Positions 41,980-53,775 of a DNA stretch of 64,000 bases are shown piece by piece. The notes under the pieces were generated by a model that was given only the letters and a program-made list of their open reading frames with translations, was not told the DNA's origin and did no database searches. This DNA is from Prorocentrum cordatum (lineage: Eukaryota; Sar; Dinophyceae; Prorocentrales; Prorocentraceae): positions 127,501 through 191,500 of the forward strand of contig CAUYUJ010016155.1 in NCBI GenBank assembly GCA_963575745.1, read 5' to 3'. Every line of letters starts with the position of its first letter. Position 1 is the stretch's first letter. Made by a program: the position numbers and the translations under genes.

Positions 41980-42424
41980 GAAGAAGAGGGAGGGGGGAGG
42001 AGAGGGAAGCACGAGGGAAAAGGAGGGAGGGGGAAGCGGGAGGAGGGAGGAGGGAGGAGAAAGGATGAGGAGGAGGAGGGGGAGGAGGAGGCTGGCAGGG
42101 GAAGGACTATCGAGGACTATCGAACGAGGGGCTTCGCGGTCGACTCGGCCGCCGCGGCCCCCGCCCGCGCCGACCGCGCCGGCTCTCCTGAGGTCGCGAG
42201 CCCACCCCAGAGTCAGGGCGAGTCTCCAAATCCCTGCCACTCCCAGGGCATAATGATAAATCTGCGGGGCCGAGGCCCCGTGCAGGCCGCGCAGAGCGCG
42301 CAGGCCCGAGCCGCGCAGGCCGCGCAGCTGAGGTCGCGAGCCAGCCACCTGAACAGGGCGGGCCTCCACTTCACTGGCTCTCCAGGGCAGAGTAGATCTG
42401 CGGGGCCGAAACCCCCCGCCGTGC
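41980..42424. repeat. Purine-rich tract and a 140-bp-spaced duplication
   Basis: GGAGGA-rich sequence at 41980-42110. Then 42188-42283 and 42328-42424 are related direct repeats, both with TGAGGTCGCGAGCC and ending ATCTGCGGGGCCGA..CCCC, spaced 140 bases. They adjoin the 3' end of the LINE below. Confidence 0.65.
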
Positions 42425-42504
42425 ACTCAACCACGTGGCCGCCGCCCAGCAGCAGCTCGTGGTAGCCGACCGCCGTTTGGCGGCACCGTTCCGTCTGGCC
42501 AGTT

Positions 42505-43540
42505 CTAGCCCGCCTTTGGTGGTGGTCCCTGCCGTAGTCGACGCAGCACAGTCGCGCCACTCTGAATGACCTTCTCCCTGCACTTTGCCGCCAGCAAGTG
42601 GGCTCTGCCATGACCATCATCGTTGTGTGAAGCCACTGCCGCGCAGCTCCAGCACCAGAGCTGCGCATGGGCGACCGCGACGCAGTGGCTGGCGTGGACC
42701 ACTTTGCCCTTTATCTCTATCATGTCGTTGTTGGGTACTTGTACTGCATGTCTGCGATCAGCGCGGTGTGTCTCGCACTGCCTTCCGACGCACACATTGG
42801 CCTTCATCCAGTCGACCACGCTGCACTTGCCCGGTGTGAGCCAGCACTCTTGGCATACCCATTGGCCCCTCTTCTTTAACATTATGTGTCCTGACTCCTG
42901 TGCGACTTGAGCCCGTCTTTCTCGCGCCATCGTTTTGGGCGACTGCGTTGGTCTATCCAGCTTGCTGGGGCCCGCATCCGTGCAGATCTCTCGGGCAATG
43001 GCTGCAGCACGTCGCTGGGCCCTCATAAGGATAGTCCCCACTTCCATTAATCGTCTGATATCGCCCCGTATATCCGCCATGGCCTCTTCTGCTCCACGCT
43101 GGGCAAGGGTGTCTGCCATCTCGTTGCCCACGCTGATGTGGAAGGCCTGGCCCGTCTGCTTTATGGACTCCTGGTCGAGGTGGGACATGCACTCGTGGAC
43201 TTGCACTCCGCGTACCTCACCAGGTCGCTTGCTTATCATTTACCCGGTTCGTTCCCACCATGGTATTTGGGCTCCTTGGGGCTTCTCATGATACTTCTGG
43301 GCCCAGCCATTCACGAACCGGCGGCAGTCTGCGAAGATCTCGATTGGACCTTCGGTAAGCGCCAACGCCCAGAATAGTCCTGCATGTTCCGCTGCTGGCA
43401 CGCACTGCCCCCCATCGATCGCGCCGTAGAAGCCGATGTGGCCAGTGCCGTCCATGTGGCCAGTGCGAGAACCAGGTCGACTACCTTGTCGTAGTTCATG
43501 CGCACGTATGTGTTGTATTTCTGGCTGTTCGCCCTCATCG
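42505..43540 (-). pseudogene. LINE RNase H and C-terminal Cys/His modules
   Basis: The minus-strand reading TGHMDGTGHIGFYGAIDGG (Asp), VPAAEHAGLFWALAL (Glu), IEIFADCRRFVNGW (Asp) and HISVGNEMADTLAQRG (Asp) contains the full RNase H tetrad. One in-frame TAA (43242-43240) interrupts an otherwise continuous frame between WWERTG and MISKRP. The C-terminal part has two similar Cys/His modules, RGQWVCQECW...C and HAQLWCWSCAAV...KCRE, probably zinc-binding. Confidence 0.85.
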
Positions 43541-44476
43541 TCGTCGTCGTAGCACTCGGAGTGGCCCCGGTCGAAGGCGAGAGCTCTGTCCTGTAGTAGC
43601 TCACGGAACTTCGCCTCAAGGCCCGAGACGCCGTCGAACCAATGGGATATGTAAGCACCTATTTCCCAACCTGTGAGCGCGAGGGAGTACAAACACATCT
43701 TTGCGCTTCTTTTTGGAGGTGCGCCACTGCACGTCACGCAGGTCCTTCGCGATCTGGCTAGTATCTCTAGTTTGGCATCGTGCTTGGAGTAGCCGTCGTA
43801 GCGCCGCTTGCCCAGGCTGACGGAGGAAGCAACTCATGCACGGCTCGCACCAGAATTCCAAATTGACTTGGTTCCTGGTCTCGTCAAGGTCAATATATAC
43901 AGCCCACGCCGCCGCCCATACTCCAAGGTCGCGCATGAAGTTATCCTGCTGTTGCTCTGTTGCGACATCCGTCGGGGCCGTTACTTCCACTGCAGCTGGG
44001 CCAGCACCTGGCGGGGTACATTCGCCAGCGTCAATCATGGCATACGAAGACCCACTCGTGGTTAGTGCGTCCAGTGGGTGAGGATCTTGACCAGCCTCGG
44101 GTGGGCCCCCCTGTCTCTCGAGGGCATCGTCGCACCACATGCGCGCCTGCCCTAGCTGCTGTTGTTGTCGTCCATCTCGTAGTTGCATTGCGAGTCCCCC
44201 GTCCCGCTCTGTCGATGTGCACGTCATTGCTGGCGCCTGATCCGCCCGCAAAAGCCCTGCTGCACTGCGCAGAGTCGATGGTGACAAGCTCTCTCGCAAG
44301 GATCTTAGGCCCAGCTGCCACCGCAGTCCAGCGGCTCCCGCCCCAATCCCCCCATGCCGGTGGAATTGGCACTGGATTTCCGCGTCGAGGAAGCAGTCCA
44401 CGAAGCCGATGCGCCTTTGCCACTGGATCATCGCGCATCTCTTCCATGGCTCTCTGGCATAACGACGGTGGATTGA

Positions 44477-44959
44477 TCACCGCGTCGACTGAAAGTTGTC
44501 GCTCATTTCGCACTCGTAGACCCTGTGCTTCAGCGTGTCGGCTGCCTTCAAGCATCTTGGACAGACTCCATCCGTTGGATACCCTGCACCTTTGCACCGT
44601 TGTCCAGTCCATATAGTGCCACAAGCTAGAGCTTCAAGTGAGCCAGCTTCTTGGATTCGGTCAGCCCCCCGTAGTTTCTGCAATGTCTGCTTGAGCATTG
44701 TGGTGTCCATACAGTGCTGCATTCCTTTGCCGTAGTAATGGTCCGCCGCGTTCGTCCAGAGCTGTGCTTCCATGTCTTTTGCCGGCACTTTCATGATCTC
44801 CCTGAAGTCTAGTGCGCCCTCACTCTGGAATCTCCAGGTTTCACCGCGTGCGTCGCCCCACCCATCCGGCTGCTTCGGGCCCCATCCAAGTTGCTGGAGC
44901 GACAGGGTGGGGGCCCCGATTGGCCCTGCGATTGAATTCCACTTGCCTCGGGGCCTCAT
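44477..44959 (-). pseudogene. LINE region between RT and RNase H, with zinc motif
   Basis: The minus-strand reading includes AKDMEAQLWTNAADHYYG and ends CPRCLKAADTLKHRVYEC, a C-x2-C...H-x4-C pattern equivalent to that of the LINE fragment at 37.6 kb. Next to it in other frames, AKAHRLRGLLPR (about 44400) matches the segment leading to RNase H. Confidence 0.65.
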
Positions 44960-44977
44960 ATGCGCCAGACGACTATA

Positions 44978-45955
44978 ATCCGCCAGCCCCCTTGTGGGGC
45001 CACCAGGCTGCGAGGCACGTGATTCGCAACTTCCTGTACCAGTCGTAGGTTGTAGTTTCCAGTGTTACAGTTATGTTTCTTGCTGGTTACTGTAACTAGT
45101 TGACTTCTTGCTGGTTACTGTAACTAGTTGATTGACCGCGCGAGGGGGGGGAGGCCCAAACCGGATTTTTAGCCTCACCTGGGCGCGTTGTCTGAATTGC
45201 TGGGGGGGCTCGAAATCGACACCCCTCACGCAGATCCGCGGGGTCAGGGTCCAAAAACACGCGGGATTTACCACATTTCTGAAATTCGGTGCCACCCCTC
45301 ACGCAGATCCGCGGGGCCAGGGTCCAAAAACACAAGGGATTTGCAACATTTCTGAAAATTCGGTGCCACCCCCCGCGCAGATCCGCGGGGCCAGGTCCCA
45401 AACACACAAGGGATGTGCCACATTTCTGAAATTCGGTGCCACCCCTCACGCAGATCCGCGGGGTCAGGGTCCAAAAACACAAGGGATTTGCCACATTTCT
45501 GAAATTCGGTGCCACCCCTGACGCAGATCCGCGGCGTCAGGGCCCAAAAACACTGGGATGTGCCACCTTTCTGAAATTCAGCGCCACCCCTTACGCAGAT
45601 CCGCGGGGCCAGGGTCCAAAAGCACCGGGGATTTGGCACATGTCTGAAATTCGGCGCCACCCTTCACGCACATCCATCGCAAGGCGTGGCAACCCAAACT
45701 GCGAGAACTCCCTCGGCCCTTTAATCGCAAGGTGTGGCAACCAAGCCCGTGCACCATACACGTCTTACCAATCGCCAGGTGTGGTAACCCCTCCTGTGAT
45801 CAGTTGGTTCTGCTGATTGCGAATCGGCTTCGCATGAAGTTTCGATACTGCTTCACAACAGCGCCAAGGTCCCATGACTTAGCTCTTCCATGGCCCATTC
45901 TCCGAGAGAGGGGGCCGGCGGCAGGGGGCGAAGCCCTTACGGATTATCTTGCCAT
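44978..45955 (-). mobile_element. Repeat element with 73-bp tandem core (copy 2, inverted), inserted in the LINE
   Basis: Reverse-complement copy of 31817-32850, with the same ends and about 6 instead of 8 tandem units. It also has a local duplication of TTCTTGCTGGTTACTGTAAC and about 60 extra bases near 45820. It lies between the RT and the zinc motif of the LINE, so it inserted after the LINE. Confidence 0.78.
45217..45672 (-). repeat. 73-bp tandem repeat, about 6 copies
   Basis: Units CACCCCTCACGCAGATCCGC repeat about every 73 bases. They diverge more from each other than the copies at 32045-32640 do (GGGGCC for GGGGTC, C/T changes), suggesting an older or less homogenised array. Confidence 0.93.
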
Positions 45956-46535
45956 CCTTGTCGCAGTCGATCATGCGCTGGCGCATATGTTTGCAACAGC
46001 TTGAGCCACTCTCGTACTTGTCGCTGGAGGCAGGCTGTCGCTGGCTCGTTCTCGTCGTAGAAGTTGGCGTTCATGGTTGAGGTGCACCTGCCACGCGTGA
46101 GTTCGTGGACGGCCTTCGCGCGCGAGTCAAGGGACTACCAGACCAATTCCAAGAGCAGTTCCCCGTCGCGGTCGACGCGTTGGCGCAGGCATGCCTTGAC
46201 TCAAAGCTGGTGGCATCAGGAGAGCCAGCCGCACGAACTGCGATATCACCAAGAAGGTCATCGCCAAGTGCCTCAAAGGCAAGGACATCAACATCAAGGC
46301 CCCGCAGTTCGTCGAGGACCTCGGCATCGACGCGGCGATGGGAAGACAGCGCGCCGCACCCACGCGCGCGAGCAGGACCACACAAGCGCGACGACGAGCC
46401 AAGCGCGCGAAGATCTCCAGTAGGCAAAAGGGGCGCTGGCGGCGCAGAGCGGCGACGTTGTTCAGCTCGAACCTGCGGGCCAAGCAGAGCTACGACTGGC
46501 CAGTCACAGGACTCAGCCCAAGCGCAGTGCGTGAT

Positions 46536-47765
46536 TCAAGAACTCAAGCTGCAGAGATGGTTGGCTGTGCAACCAGCGGCCGCTAGCGGCGCCGCATTGT
46601 GGGCGATGCCCAGGAAGATGTGTAGCACGGCCCTCGCCGCGTGGTTCGCAGCCGCGCATCCTGCTACGACGCCGTTCCATGGGCAGATAGGCTCAGCACG
46701 GCAATGGCAAGCGCGCGCTACGTTAGGCGATCGGTAAATTAGCATGCCTACGTAGAGATTGACTGTTGGACAGTCCAGCTGCATAGCCCGCCTGATTAAG
46801 ACGCCCAGGTCCACGCTGTCGTAGAACTTCTCGAGGTCCAGGTAGAATGCGCCACGCAGGGGCCCCTTGAGCTTCGCGCTTGTCTCGTCGAGCGCCATTG
46901 CTAATATGGCTGCTCCAAGTGCCGGCGAACCTTGGATCGCTGCATCCCAGTAGCAGCCTTCTCTGCAAACCAATATGGAATCTCACTCTTTACCATCTTG
47001 CCCCACAGGCGCACTGGGAACGGTAGTAGACCAATAGGTCGCTCCTCGCCCGCCGCGTTGGAGCCTGCTTTGTCTAAGAGGTGATACCATACATGGTAAA
47101 ATTGACGTGGCCAACATACGTTCCGCTCGCAAGAATTGATCGCGTAGACCAGGCTGCGCTTGGCTTCGTGTGGGGCGGCCCTTATCTCCGGTGGTTGCCA
47201 TCGGTCTGGCCACCGAGCCGTGGTAGGCCGAAACGTTGGGAGCGCCGCCTCCTGGTCGCCAGCGTCGAAGTAGCTGCGGTGGGGTAGTTTATATTGGGCT
47301 GTCTGTCTATGGTCTGCCATAGCCTCTTCCAACTGCTGGCTGCTACTGCGCCGCTGCCACCTCGTCTGCCATACTCTTGCTTGCAAGACATTATGTAGCT
47401 TCTCGTGGCGCTTCAGATTCTTCTTTAGTAACTGGGTCCACTGCAGTATCTGGTAGACCTCGCCGTTCGCGTTTGCTGATGTAGTTGTGGGCCGCCTTCA
47501 TACTGCCTGATAGCGCCGATCTGATTTTCTTCCACGGCTCCCGCGCATGCCACGCTGAACGTGCCCGCGTCGCCTCCGTTGCGTCGTGCCACTCTTGGAT
47601 GTTCTCGACTGTTGCTTCTGGATCTGGGTCGCGTCGAAGGGTGGTGACTCGTCCAGCAAGTCGAGCTGACTGGCCGTCTGAGTGGGGCACCTCCTCTATG
47701 TCTATCTTGTCGAACGCCTCAATCTGATCCACAAGCACTGCGATGATGTGGCAGGCGGTTGCCAT
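46536..47765 (-). pseudogene. LINE reverse transcriptase
   Basis: The minus-strand block 46973-46536 reads RGAFYLDLEKFYDSVDLGVL (motif A: Asp in L-D-L-E-K-F-Y-D) and VVAGCAAANHAARAVLH (motif B, G-x-x-G-C). Upstream (47386-46901), EERPIGLLPFPVRLWGKMVK is the R-P-I-x-L finger motif. Upstream again (47765-47391) is an ENIQEWHDATEATRARSAWH helix-rich part. Frames change between blocks. The YADD motif C expected below 46536 was not found. Confidence 0.8.
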
Positions 47766-48184
47766 GCGCTGCTGGCTGTCGGTCGGGCGCCTTTGTAGAA
47801 GTAGCTCTCCGTCACGACATCGTTGGTCGAGCTTCGACCAAAGTGTGCTAACTTGCTGCGGCTTGTCAGTCTTCGTGTCACCGATGGGCTTGCTCGCAAC
47901 ATGCCGTGGCTATGGTACTTCACAATGTCGCATAGGTTGTCCTCGCCGCGCTCCAACATGAACCGGTGCTCGTGCGATAATGGCCAATGCTCTCCCGGCC
48001 GCATCCGCCCACTTGCCGTATAATCTGCCAAGTAGGTCGCTCATCGTCGGGTTCTCCTTGCAGGCTAAGGAACTATTGACCCATCCTGGCGGGCCTCGGA
48101 TTTGGCCAGAGGCCTCCTGCTCGCTGCACTTGCCCCAGATAGTCGGGTCGCATGTCATGGCGACCGTCTACGTGTAGTAGTTGT

Positions 48185-48850
48185 TCAGGAGCGTATTGTC
48201 CAAAAGGTCCTCGTCGAAGGACTGGGCCATGTCTTAGCGCTGCTTCCTGTCTCGCTGCTTCCTCCACGCGCCTTTCTCCCGCTGCGCGGAGACCCTGGTA
48301 CATCGCGTTCTGCTCGAACTGATTTAAGAGGTGGTCGGAAGGTTAGAAGAGCGATCGCGCAGTCGATGGGCCTTCCAGATCCACTGCTGCACGCGCGACT
48401 GACGCGCCGCGGCATCACAATGGCTGCCCCAAGTGACTTTAGCCACGGGGTCGCCTCGAAGTCCTGGGGTGCGTTATTGAAGTCGCCGCAGATGATCCAT
48501 GGTATATTGCCCAGGCTACGCGCGAGCTGCAAGAGGTGCTTCATCTTGCGAATATTCCCACCCGCCATCTGCTGGCCTGCGAGCTGCCACTCGACGACGG
48601 CGGCGTCATAAACCTCCATCGCGAAGATGCCATGGCCCTGCGCGTCTGGCAGGTGAACGCGCGTGTCCAAGTGCCATATTCGAAACATACAGGTGCCTCC
48701 TAGCGTGCCTGTCTTCGACCTCGGCGACTGTCTTGCCGGTGTCCAAGTACCATGCGACCTCCACCCAAACCGCGCGAGCCTGTTAGCCTCGATCTCCGCT
48801 GCTAGTCCTCGCAAGTGGTGCTCGCTGAAAGCCATCAGGTCGCACTCCAC
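48185..48850 (-). pseudogene. LINE AP-like endonuclease
   Basis: The minus-strand reading FSEHHLRGLAAEIEANR (Glu of the x-E-H/T-H-L motif), GTLGGTCMFRIWHL, IPWIICGDFNNAPQDFEATP (the G-D-F-N motif) and RPIDCAIA near the end follow the exonuclease-endonuclease-phosphatase fold of LINE endonucleases that nick target DNA. The final Asp-His pair is outside the readable frame. Bases 48184-47766 carry frameshifted linker. Confidence 0.78.
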
Positions 48851-49555
48851 GCGGTTCTCTCTCGCCCTCCACGATTGGCGGCCTCAGTGCACTGCGCGCA
48901 GCTGGCCACTGAAATCTTGACGACGTTATTGGCATCGTCCTTCAGCTTGCTCTGCTTGGCGCTGTCGACGGCGGGGAATGTAGCGCCGGTACCTCGCGCG
49001 CCTGCGCGGACTGGCTACGTCGCCATCGTAGCACACGATGAGCTCCCACAAGGTGAAAATGTCGACGCCGCGTTGCCATTATCATCCCCAGCGAGAGCAA
49101 CAGCACTCTTAGTGATGTAGTCAACCTCGTCGTCGAACCAAACCGTCTTGGTGCACGCCGGCTTGGCGCCGCTGCTTGGTCCTCGAAGAGGGCCTGCTGC
49201 GAGTGGGGATTTGCCTCTCTCAACCGACACGCAGACCACCCTTGGCTCACCCGCCTTCGCAGCAGGCCCCGCCAGTGCGGAGTAGGCGTGCAGCAGGTTG
49301 CACACGGTGTTGTCGAAGTTACCCTCCAACTCCGTCGCCTTTAGCTGCTGCTGCTGCTGCTGCTGGCGCCTGCCGCGTTGCCACCGCGACCTTCGCCCTG
49401 CCCTTGATCCTGGCCAGCTCCGCAAGGTAGGCTTGGACTTGTTCGTCATTGGAGAGGTCGTACTTAGTGGCGAGCCTAATCTCGGGGTCCACGGCTTGGT
49501 CTGCTTCACCTGCGGCCGCTGGTTGCTCTGCCTCTGCCGTCGGGACCGTCATTGG

Positions 49556-50215
49556 CTACTTCTTCGCATCCGCTCGGATTTCGCCTTGCTCTCCTTTGCG
49601 TCTCTTGCAGGCCTTCGCCTGGATCTGCTTCGCTGCGTCGAGTGCCTTCTTCGCGTTCTGGACTGCTTCCTTCCTGGTGCTGATGAAGGACTTGGCTTGC
49701 TGGTACTCCTTCTGGATGTGTTCGTACTCCACCTTTTGCTTGGGGTCCAGCATGGACAGGTATTCGTCCGACAAGGTAGGGAATTCATCATGTTCTTCGG
49801 GCTTCTGTTCCACTTCAGGTGCTGCTTCTTCGCCGCCGCCAAACTCTGCCTTGGCCTCCAAGAAGACACGCTTAGCCTCTGCCAGCTCTGCCAGCTCTGC
49901 CACGTTATTGCTGACCCTGATGAGCACGTCGTTGCGGTACTCTGTGGCGCGCTTGAGCTGTGTGGCCAACTTGCCCCGATGCTTCTGCAACCTCTTGAGC
50001 TCAGCCACCGCCTGCTGGAGCTTCTGGCCCGTGGAGGGCTCGACTGGCTCAGCTGGTTCAGGCGGCTTCGCATCTGGGCAGGCTGCCAGGATCTCGTCCA
50101 TTTTGGCTTGGTCCTTCTGCTCACTTGCCAAGATGTACTGCTTCCTGAATAGTTTCACCATGGCCTTGGCGGCCTCTGACTGCTCTGCGTCGGCGTTGTC
50201 TCTGTCCTTTGGTGC
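49556..50215 (-). CDS. ORF1-like coiled-coil protein of the LINE
   Basis: Open from about 50215 (an in-frame TGA lies just upstream) to a TAG/TAA-type stop at 49556. An ATG at 50161 gives 201 residues. It is Lys/Glu/Ala-rich with strong heptad character, for example KLQQAVAELKRLQKHRGKL, LAELAEAKRVFLEAKAEF and EYEHIQKEYQQAKSFISTRK, and a basic end (CKRRKGEQGE). ORF1-type proteins of this composition precede the endonuclease in dinoflagellate LINEs and probably bind RNA. The frame is intact, unlike the rest of the element. A further piece (49552-49319) continues just after the stop. Confidence 0.6.
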   Translation of the reverse strand, partial: APKDRDNADAEQSEAAKAMVKLFRKQYILASEQKDQAKMDEILAACPDAKPPEPAEPVEPSTGQKLQQAVAELKRLQKHRGKLATQLKRATEYRNDVLIRVSNNVAELAELAEAKRVFLEAKAEFGGGEEAAPEVEQKPEEHDEFPTLSDEYLSMLDPKQKVEYEHIQKEYQQAKSFISTRKEAVQNAKKALDAAKQIQAKACKRRKGEQGEIRADAKK

Positions 50216-50910
50216 AGCGTATCAACCTGATTGCTGCGTCTTGACGATCCGGAATCGCGCCATAACGCAGCTTTTGGGATCCAACACCACGAATCAACAT
50301 AACTGTTGCACCCACATAATCCTGAAGCCCTCCAAAACACCATTTCTGGTACGCTGATCATGGGAGTCCGCGAAACTCTTGCTAAATTTGAAAACGAATG
50401 TGCGCGGCGCTAAAGCGAAAACCACATTTTGAAAACCACCCGCCCTCGATCCGTGAAATGCTTGCAAATGTTGAAAACGAATGTACGCGGCGCTTAAACG
50501 AGAGTTACATTTTGAAAAGCACCCGCCCTCAGTCCGTGAAACTCTTGCACATGTTGATCAAGATGAAAACGAATGTGCGCGGCGCTAAAGCGAGATCCAC
50601 CTTTTGAAAACCACCAGCCCTCAATCCGTGAATCTCTTGCAAGCTTTGAAAACGAATTCGCGCGGCGCTAAGGCGATAGCCACATTTTGAAAACCACCCG
50701 GTCTTAATCCGCGGAACTCTTGCAAACGTTGAAAACGCGGCGCTAAGGCGAGAGTCACATTTTGAAAACCACCAGCCCTCCATTTGTAAAACTGCTGTCA
50801 CTTCTTAAGTTTCAGAATCATACATGGTGCGGAAGTCTCAGGCGAAACGCCCGACCCGTCATAAACCCGGCCTCGGGGTGCGCAATGGGAAAAGTTCATT
50901 TATAAGGAGA
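50215..50910. repeat. Dispersed repeat with about five 80-bp tandem units (copy 1)
   Basis: Starts with CACGAATCAACATAACTGTT and ACGCTGATCATGGGA, then tandem units GAAAACGAATG.GCGCGGCGCTAA through CCGCCCTCAATCCG at 50366-50785, then a shared tail with GAAACGCCCG. A second direct copy is at 57285-57815. Confidence 0.85.
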
Positions 50911-50924
50911 AGGAATTGAGGAGG

Positions 50925-51240
50925 GAGGGAGGAGGAGGAGGAGGAAAAGGAGGAGGAGGAGGAGGAGGAGGATACAGAGGGGGAGGAGGTGGAAGGGATG
51001 AGAGTAAAGGGAGGGTGGATGGGGCAAGGAGAAGGTGCGGGGAAGGAGGCGGAGGAACGAGGGGAGGAGGGGGAGGACGAGGAGTGGGGAGGAGGAGGAG
51101 GAGGACGGGCCCAGAAAGAATGAAGCGCCGAGTTCGGTGACGGGAAGAAGGAGGAGGAGGAGGAGGAGGAGGAGGAGGAGGAGGAGGAGGAGGAGGAGGA
51201 GGAGAAGGACGAGGAGGAGAAGGTGGAGGAAGGGGAGGGG
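50925..51240. repeat. (GGA)n purine-rich tract
   Basis: GGAGGA runs (50928-50975, 51148-51215) within a longer purine-rich region. Bases 51241-51800 hold no supported gene. Two small hairpins lie at about 51530-51580 (GAATCAGCT/AGCTGATTC and TGGCGCC/GGCGCCA). Confidence 0.9.
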
Positions 51241-51813
51241 ACTTGGGGGAGATCGAGGCGAGAGGCGGCTCGGGGGGAGGAGGCGGAGGGAGGAGGGGAG
51301 AGGGGCGAGGAGGGGAGGAGGCAGGACGGAGGGACTAGCGGGTCGGAGCCAGCGTCTGACCATGTTCGGGGCCCTCGTGCGGCAGAAAGTCAGGTCGTGC
51401 CCCGCGTAGCACCGGTTGTACGGGTTGTCGTCCAAAACGAGAGTCACCCGTTTGCGCAGGTCCGGGTCCCCCTCCAGGGCCTTCAGCGCAGTCTCCTGGG
51501 ACGGGGAGCACGAGAGGGGGGATTAGCGAATCAGCTCACGTAGCTGATTCTCCTGGCGCCTCCCGGCGCCAGAGGCTCCCCATGCATCGAGGAAAGCGCC
51601 TGGCGTCGGAGGCGAAACCACCTGCATGCAGCAAATTTCGTACCCCCCCTTCCCTATCTCCCCCCCCTCGCCTGGCCCGACTGGGAGGGGGGCGGGGCCC
51701 AGGAGGCTCGAGGATCAGGGATCGAGGGCAGATGCCTGAGCGCTTTGGGGAGGCCTTTGGGAAGGGGGGGGAGCTATAGAAGGCGCCCTGGCTGCCACGG
51801 CCTGGTGACTGGC

Positions 51814-51846
51814 TTTAAAGCGGGCCTGTCCTCCTACAGGAGGATT
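51814..51846 (+). repeat. Hairpin motif copy
   Basis: TTTAAAGCGGGCCTGTCC, then TCCTACAGGAGGATT. Faces the inverted copy at 54167-54199, 2.3 kb away. Confidence 0.7.
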
Positions 51847-52064
51847 AAGAAACGGAAAATCATAAATATCCAAAAAAAAATGTCAATTATTCACTGCGTG
51901 GAGCTCCCCATATGTGCATCTACTCGCATGGACCTGTCCGCCGTGAATGTCTAGGCGCAAGAGCTTTCGAATATTAACAGGCTTCAGTTGTGACGGTCTG
52001 GACATCAATCTAACTGCGAATGAATTGGAGTGTGAATGAGCCTCAGTAGTACGAGCGCGTCTCT

Positions 52065-52677
52065 GTGCATGAGCCTGGGGCCTCCTGGGGCCTCCTGAAA
52101 CCTACTGGGGCTTCCTGGGGTCTCCAGGAGCCTCTTGGGACCTCCTGGGACCTCCTAGGAAGGTTTCGTGCCCCAGGAGAGGCGCAATCTATAGCAACAG
52201 ACGTACATAAAACATTGCGGATTAGAGCCACAGGAGAAGGGCAATCTATAGGAACACGCGTAAAACACCAAGGACTCGTGCCCCAGGAGAGGCCCAATAT
52301 ATAGGAACATGAGTAAAACATTTAGGATTGTGTACACAGGAGAAGGACCATCTATAGAAACATACGTAGAACATCAAAGAATCGTGCTCCAGGTGAGGCC
52401 CAATCGATAGGAGCATACGTAAAACACATGGGATTGGAGCCACTCCTGTTGCCTTCTGAGGCCTCCTGCTCCTGGGGCCTCTCGGGGCCTCCTGTTGCCT
52501 TCCGAGGCCTCCTGGCGCTTCCTGTTGCCTCCTGGGGCCTCCTGTGGTTTCCTGAGGCCTTCTGGAGCTTCCTGGGGCCTCCTGGAGCCTCTTGGGACAT
52601 CCTGTGGCCTCTTGAGTCTTTCTGTGGCCTCCTGATGCCTCCTGGTACCTCATGTGGTCTCCTGGGGCCTCCTGGAG
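52065..52677. repeat. CTCCTGGGGC-type minisatellite with interleaved repeats
   Basis: About ten-base units CTCCTGGGGC and CTCCTGGAGC at 52065-52160 and 52440-52677. Between them are roughly 60-bp units of the type CCACAGGAGAAGG.C.ATCTATAGG.AACA..CGTA (52185-52420). Confidence 0.8.
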
Positions 52678-53715
52678 TCTGGCCCACCTGGGGGGTGAAA
52701 ATTAGCGCCTCGCTCGAGACATCCTCCAAATCTGCTCCGAAAGCGAAGGATTTTGGGCCCAGAAACAAGCAAACCGCCTGAGACATCCCCACAAAATGGC
52801 CGCGAACGAGCCCGTGCAACCACCCCTGGCGGCTCCCCTTAGGGCCACGAGCCTGGCCACCAAAACAAGCAAACCGATCGAGACATCCTCAAAGTCTGGC
52901 CCACCTGGGGGGTGAAAATGAGCGCCTCGCTCGAGACATCCTCCAAATCTGCTCCGAAAGCGAAGGATGTTGGGCCCAGAAACAAGCAAACCGCCTGAGA
53001 CATCCCCACAAAATGGCCGCGAACGAGCCCGTGCAACCACCCCTGGCGGCTCCCCTTAGGGCCACGAGCCTGGCCACCAAAACAAGCAAACCGATCGAGA
53101 CATCCTCAAAATCTGGCCCACCTGGGGGGTGAAAATGAGCGCCTCGCTCGAGACATCCTCCAAATCTGCTCCGAAAGCGAAGGATGTTGGCAAGACAAAC
53201 AGGCAAACCGCCTGAGACATCCCCACAAAACGGCCGCGAACGAGCCCGTGCAACCACCCCTGGCGGCTCCCCTTAGGGCCACGAGCCTGGCCACCAAAAC
53301 AAGCAAACCGATCGAGACATCCTCAAAATCTGGCCCACCTGGGGGGTGAAAATGAGCGCCTCGCTCGAGACATCCTCCAAATCTGCTCCGAAAGCGAAGG
53401 ATGTTGGCAAGACAAACAGGCAAACCGCCTGAGACATCCCCACAAAACGGCCGCGAACGGGACCGTGCAACACCCCTCGGCGGCTCCCCTTAGGGCCACG
53501 AGCCTGGCCACCAAAACAAGCAAACCGATCGAGACATCCTCAAAATCTGGCCCACCTGGGGGGTGAAAATGAGCGCCTCGCTCGAGACATCCTCCAAATC
53601 TGCTCCGAAAGCGAAGGATGTTGGCAAGACAAACAGGCAAACCGCCTGAGACATCCCCACAAAACGGCCGCGAACGGGACCGTGCAACACCCCTCGGCGG
53701 CTCCCCTTAGGGGTG
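52678..53715. repeat. 217-bp tandem array, about 4.8 nearly identical copies
   Basis: TCTGGCCCACCTGGGG starts units at 52678, 52895, 53112, 53329 and 53546, exactly 217 bases apart. Units differ at a handful of positions (for example GGGCCCAGAAAC against GGCAAGACAAAC). Each contains three GAGACATCC sub-repeats. 217 is not a multiple of 3, which argues against a coding role. Confidence 0.97.
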
Positions 53716-53775
53716 CTGAAACCAGCGCCCCGCCTGAGACATCCTCGCAATCTGCTGTTTATCGAATAAGTCAGA

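Larger units (their letters stand above)
42430..50218 (-). mobile_element. Long decayed LINE (non-LTR retrotransposon)
   Basis: Minus-strand order: coiled-coil ORF1-like protein (50215-49556), AP-type endonuclease (48850-48250), reverse transcriptase (47765-46536), zinc motif (44959-44477), RNase H (43540-43120) and C-terminal Cys/His modules (to 42505). APE - RT - zinc - RNase H is a LINE layout. The element is interrupted at 44978-45955 by the 73-bp-repeat element and carries many frameshifts. No poly-A tail is visible at the left end. Confidence 0.82.

Noticed and set aside
52678-53640. Series of similar 65-122-codon minus-strand frames as a gene family
   Set aside because: They are phases of the 217-bp tandem array; unit length is not a multiple of 3.
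52678-53715. CRISPR-like array
   Set aside because: The units are contiguous tandem repeats without distinct spacers, in a eukaryotic context.
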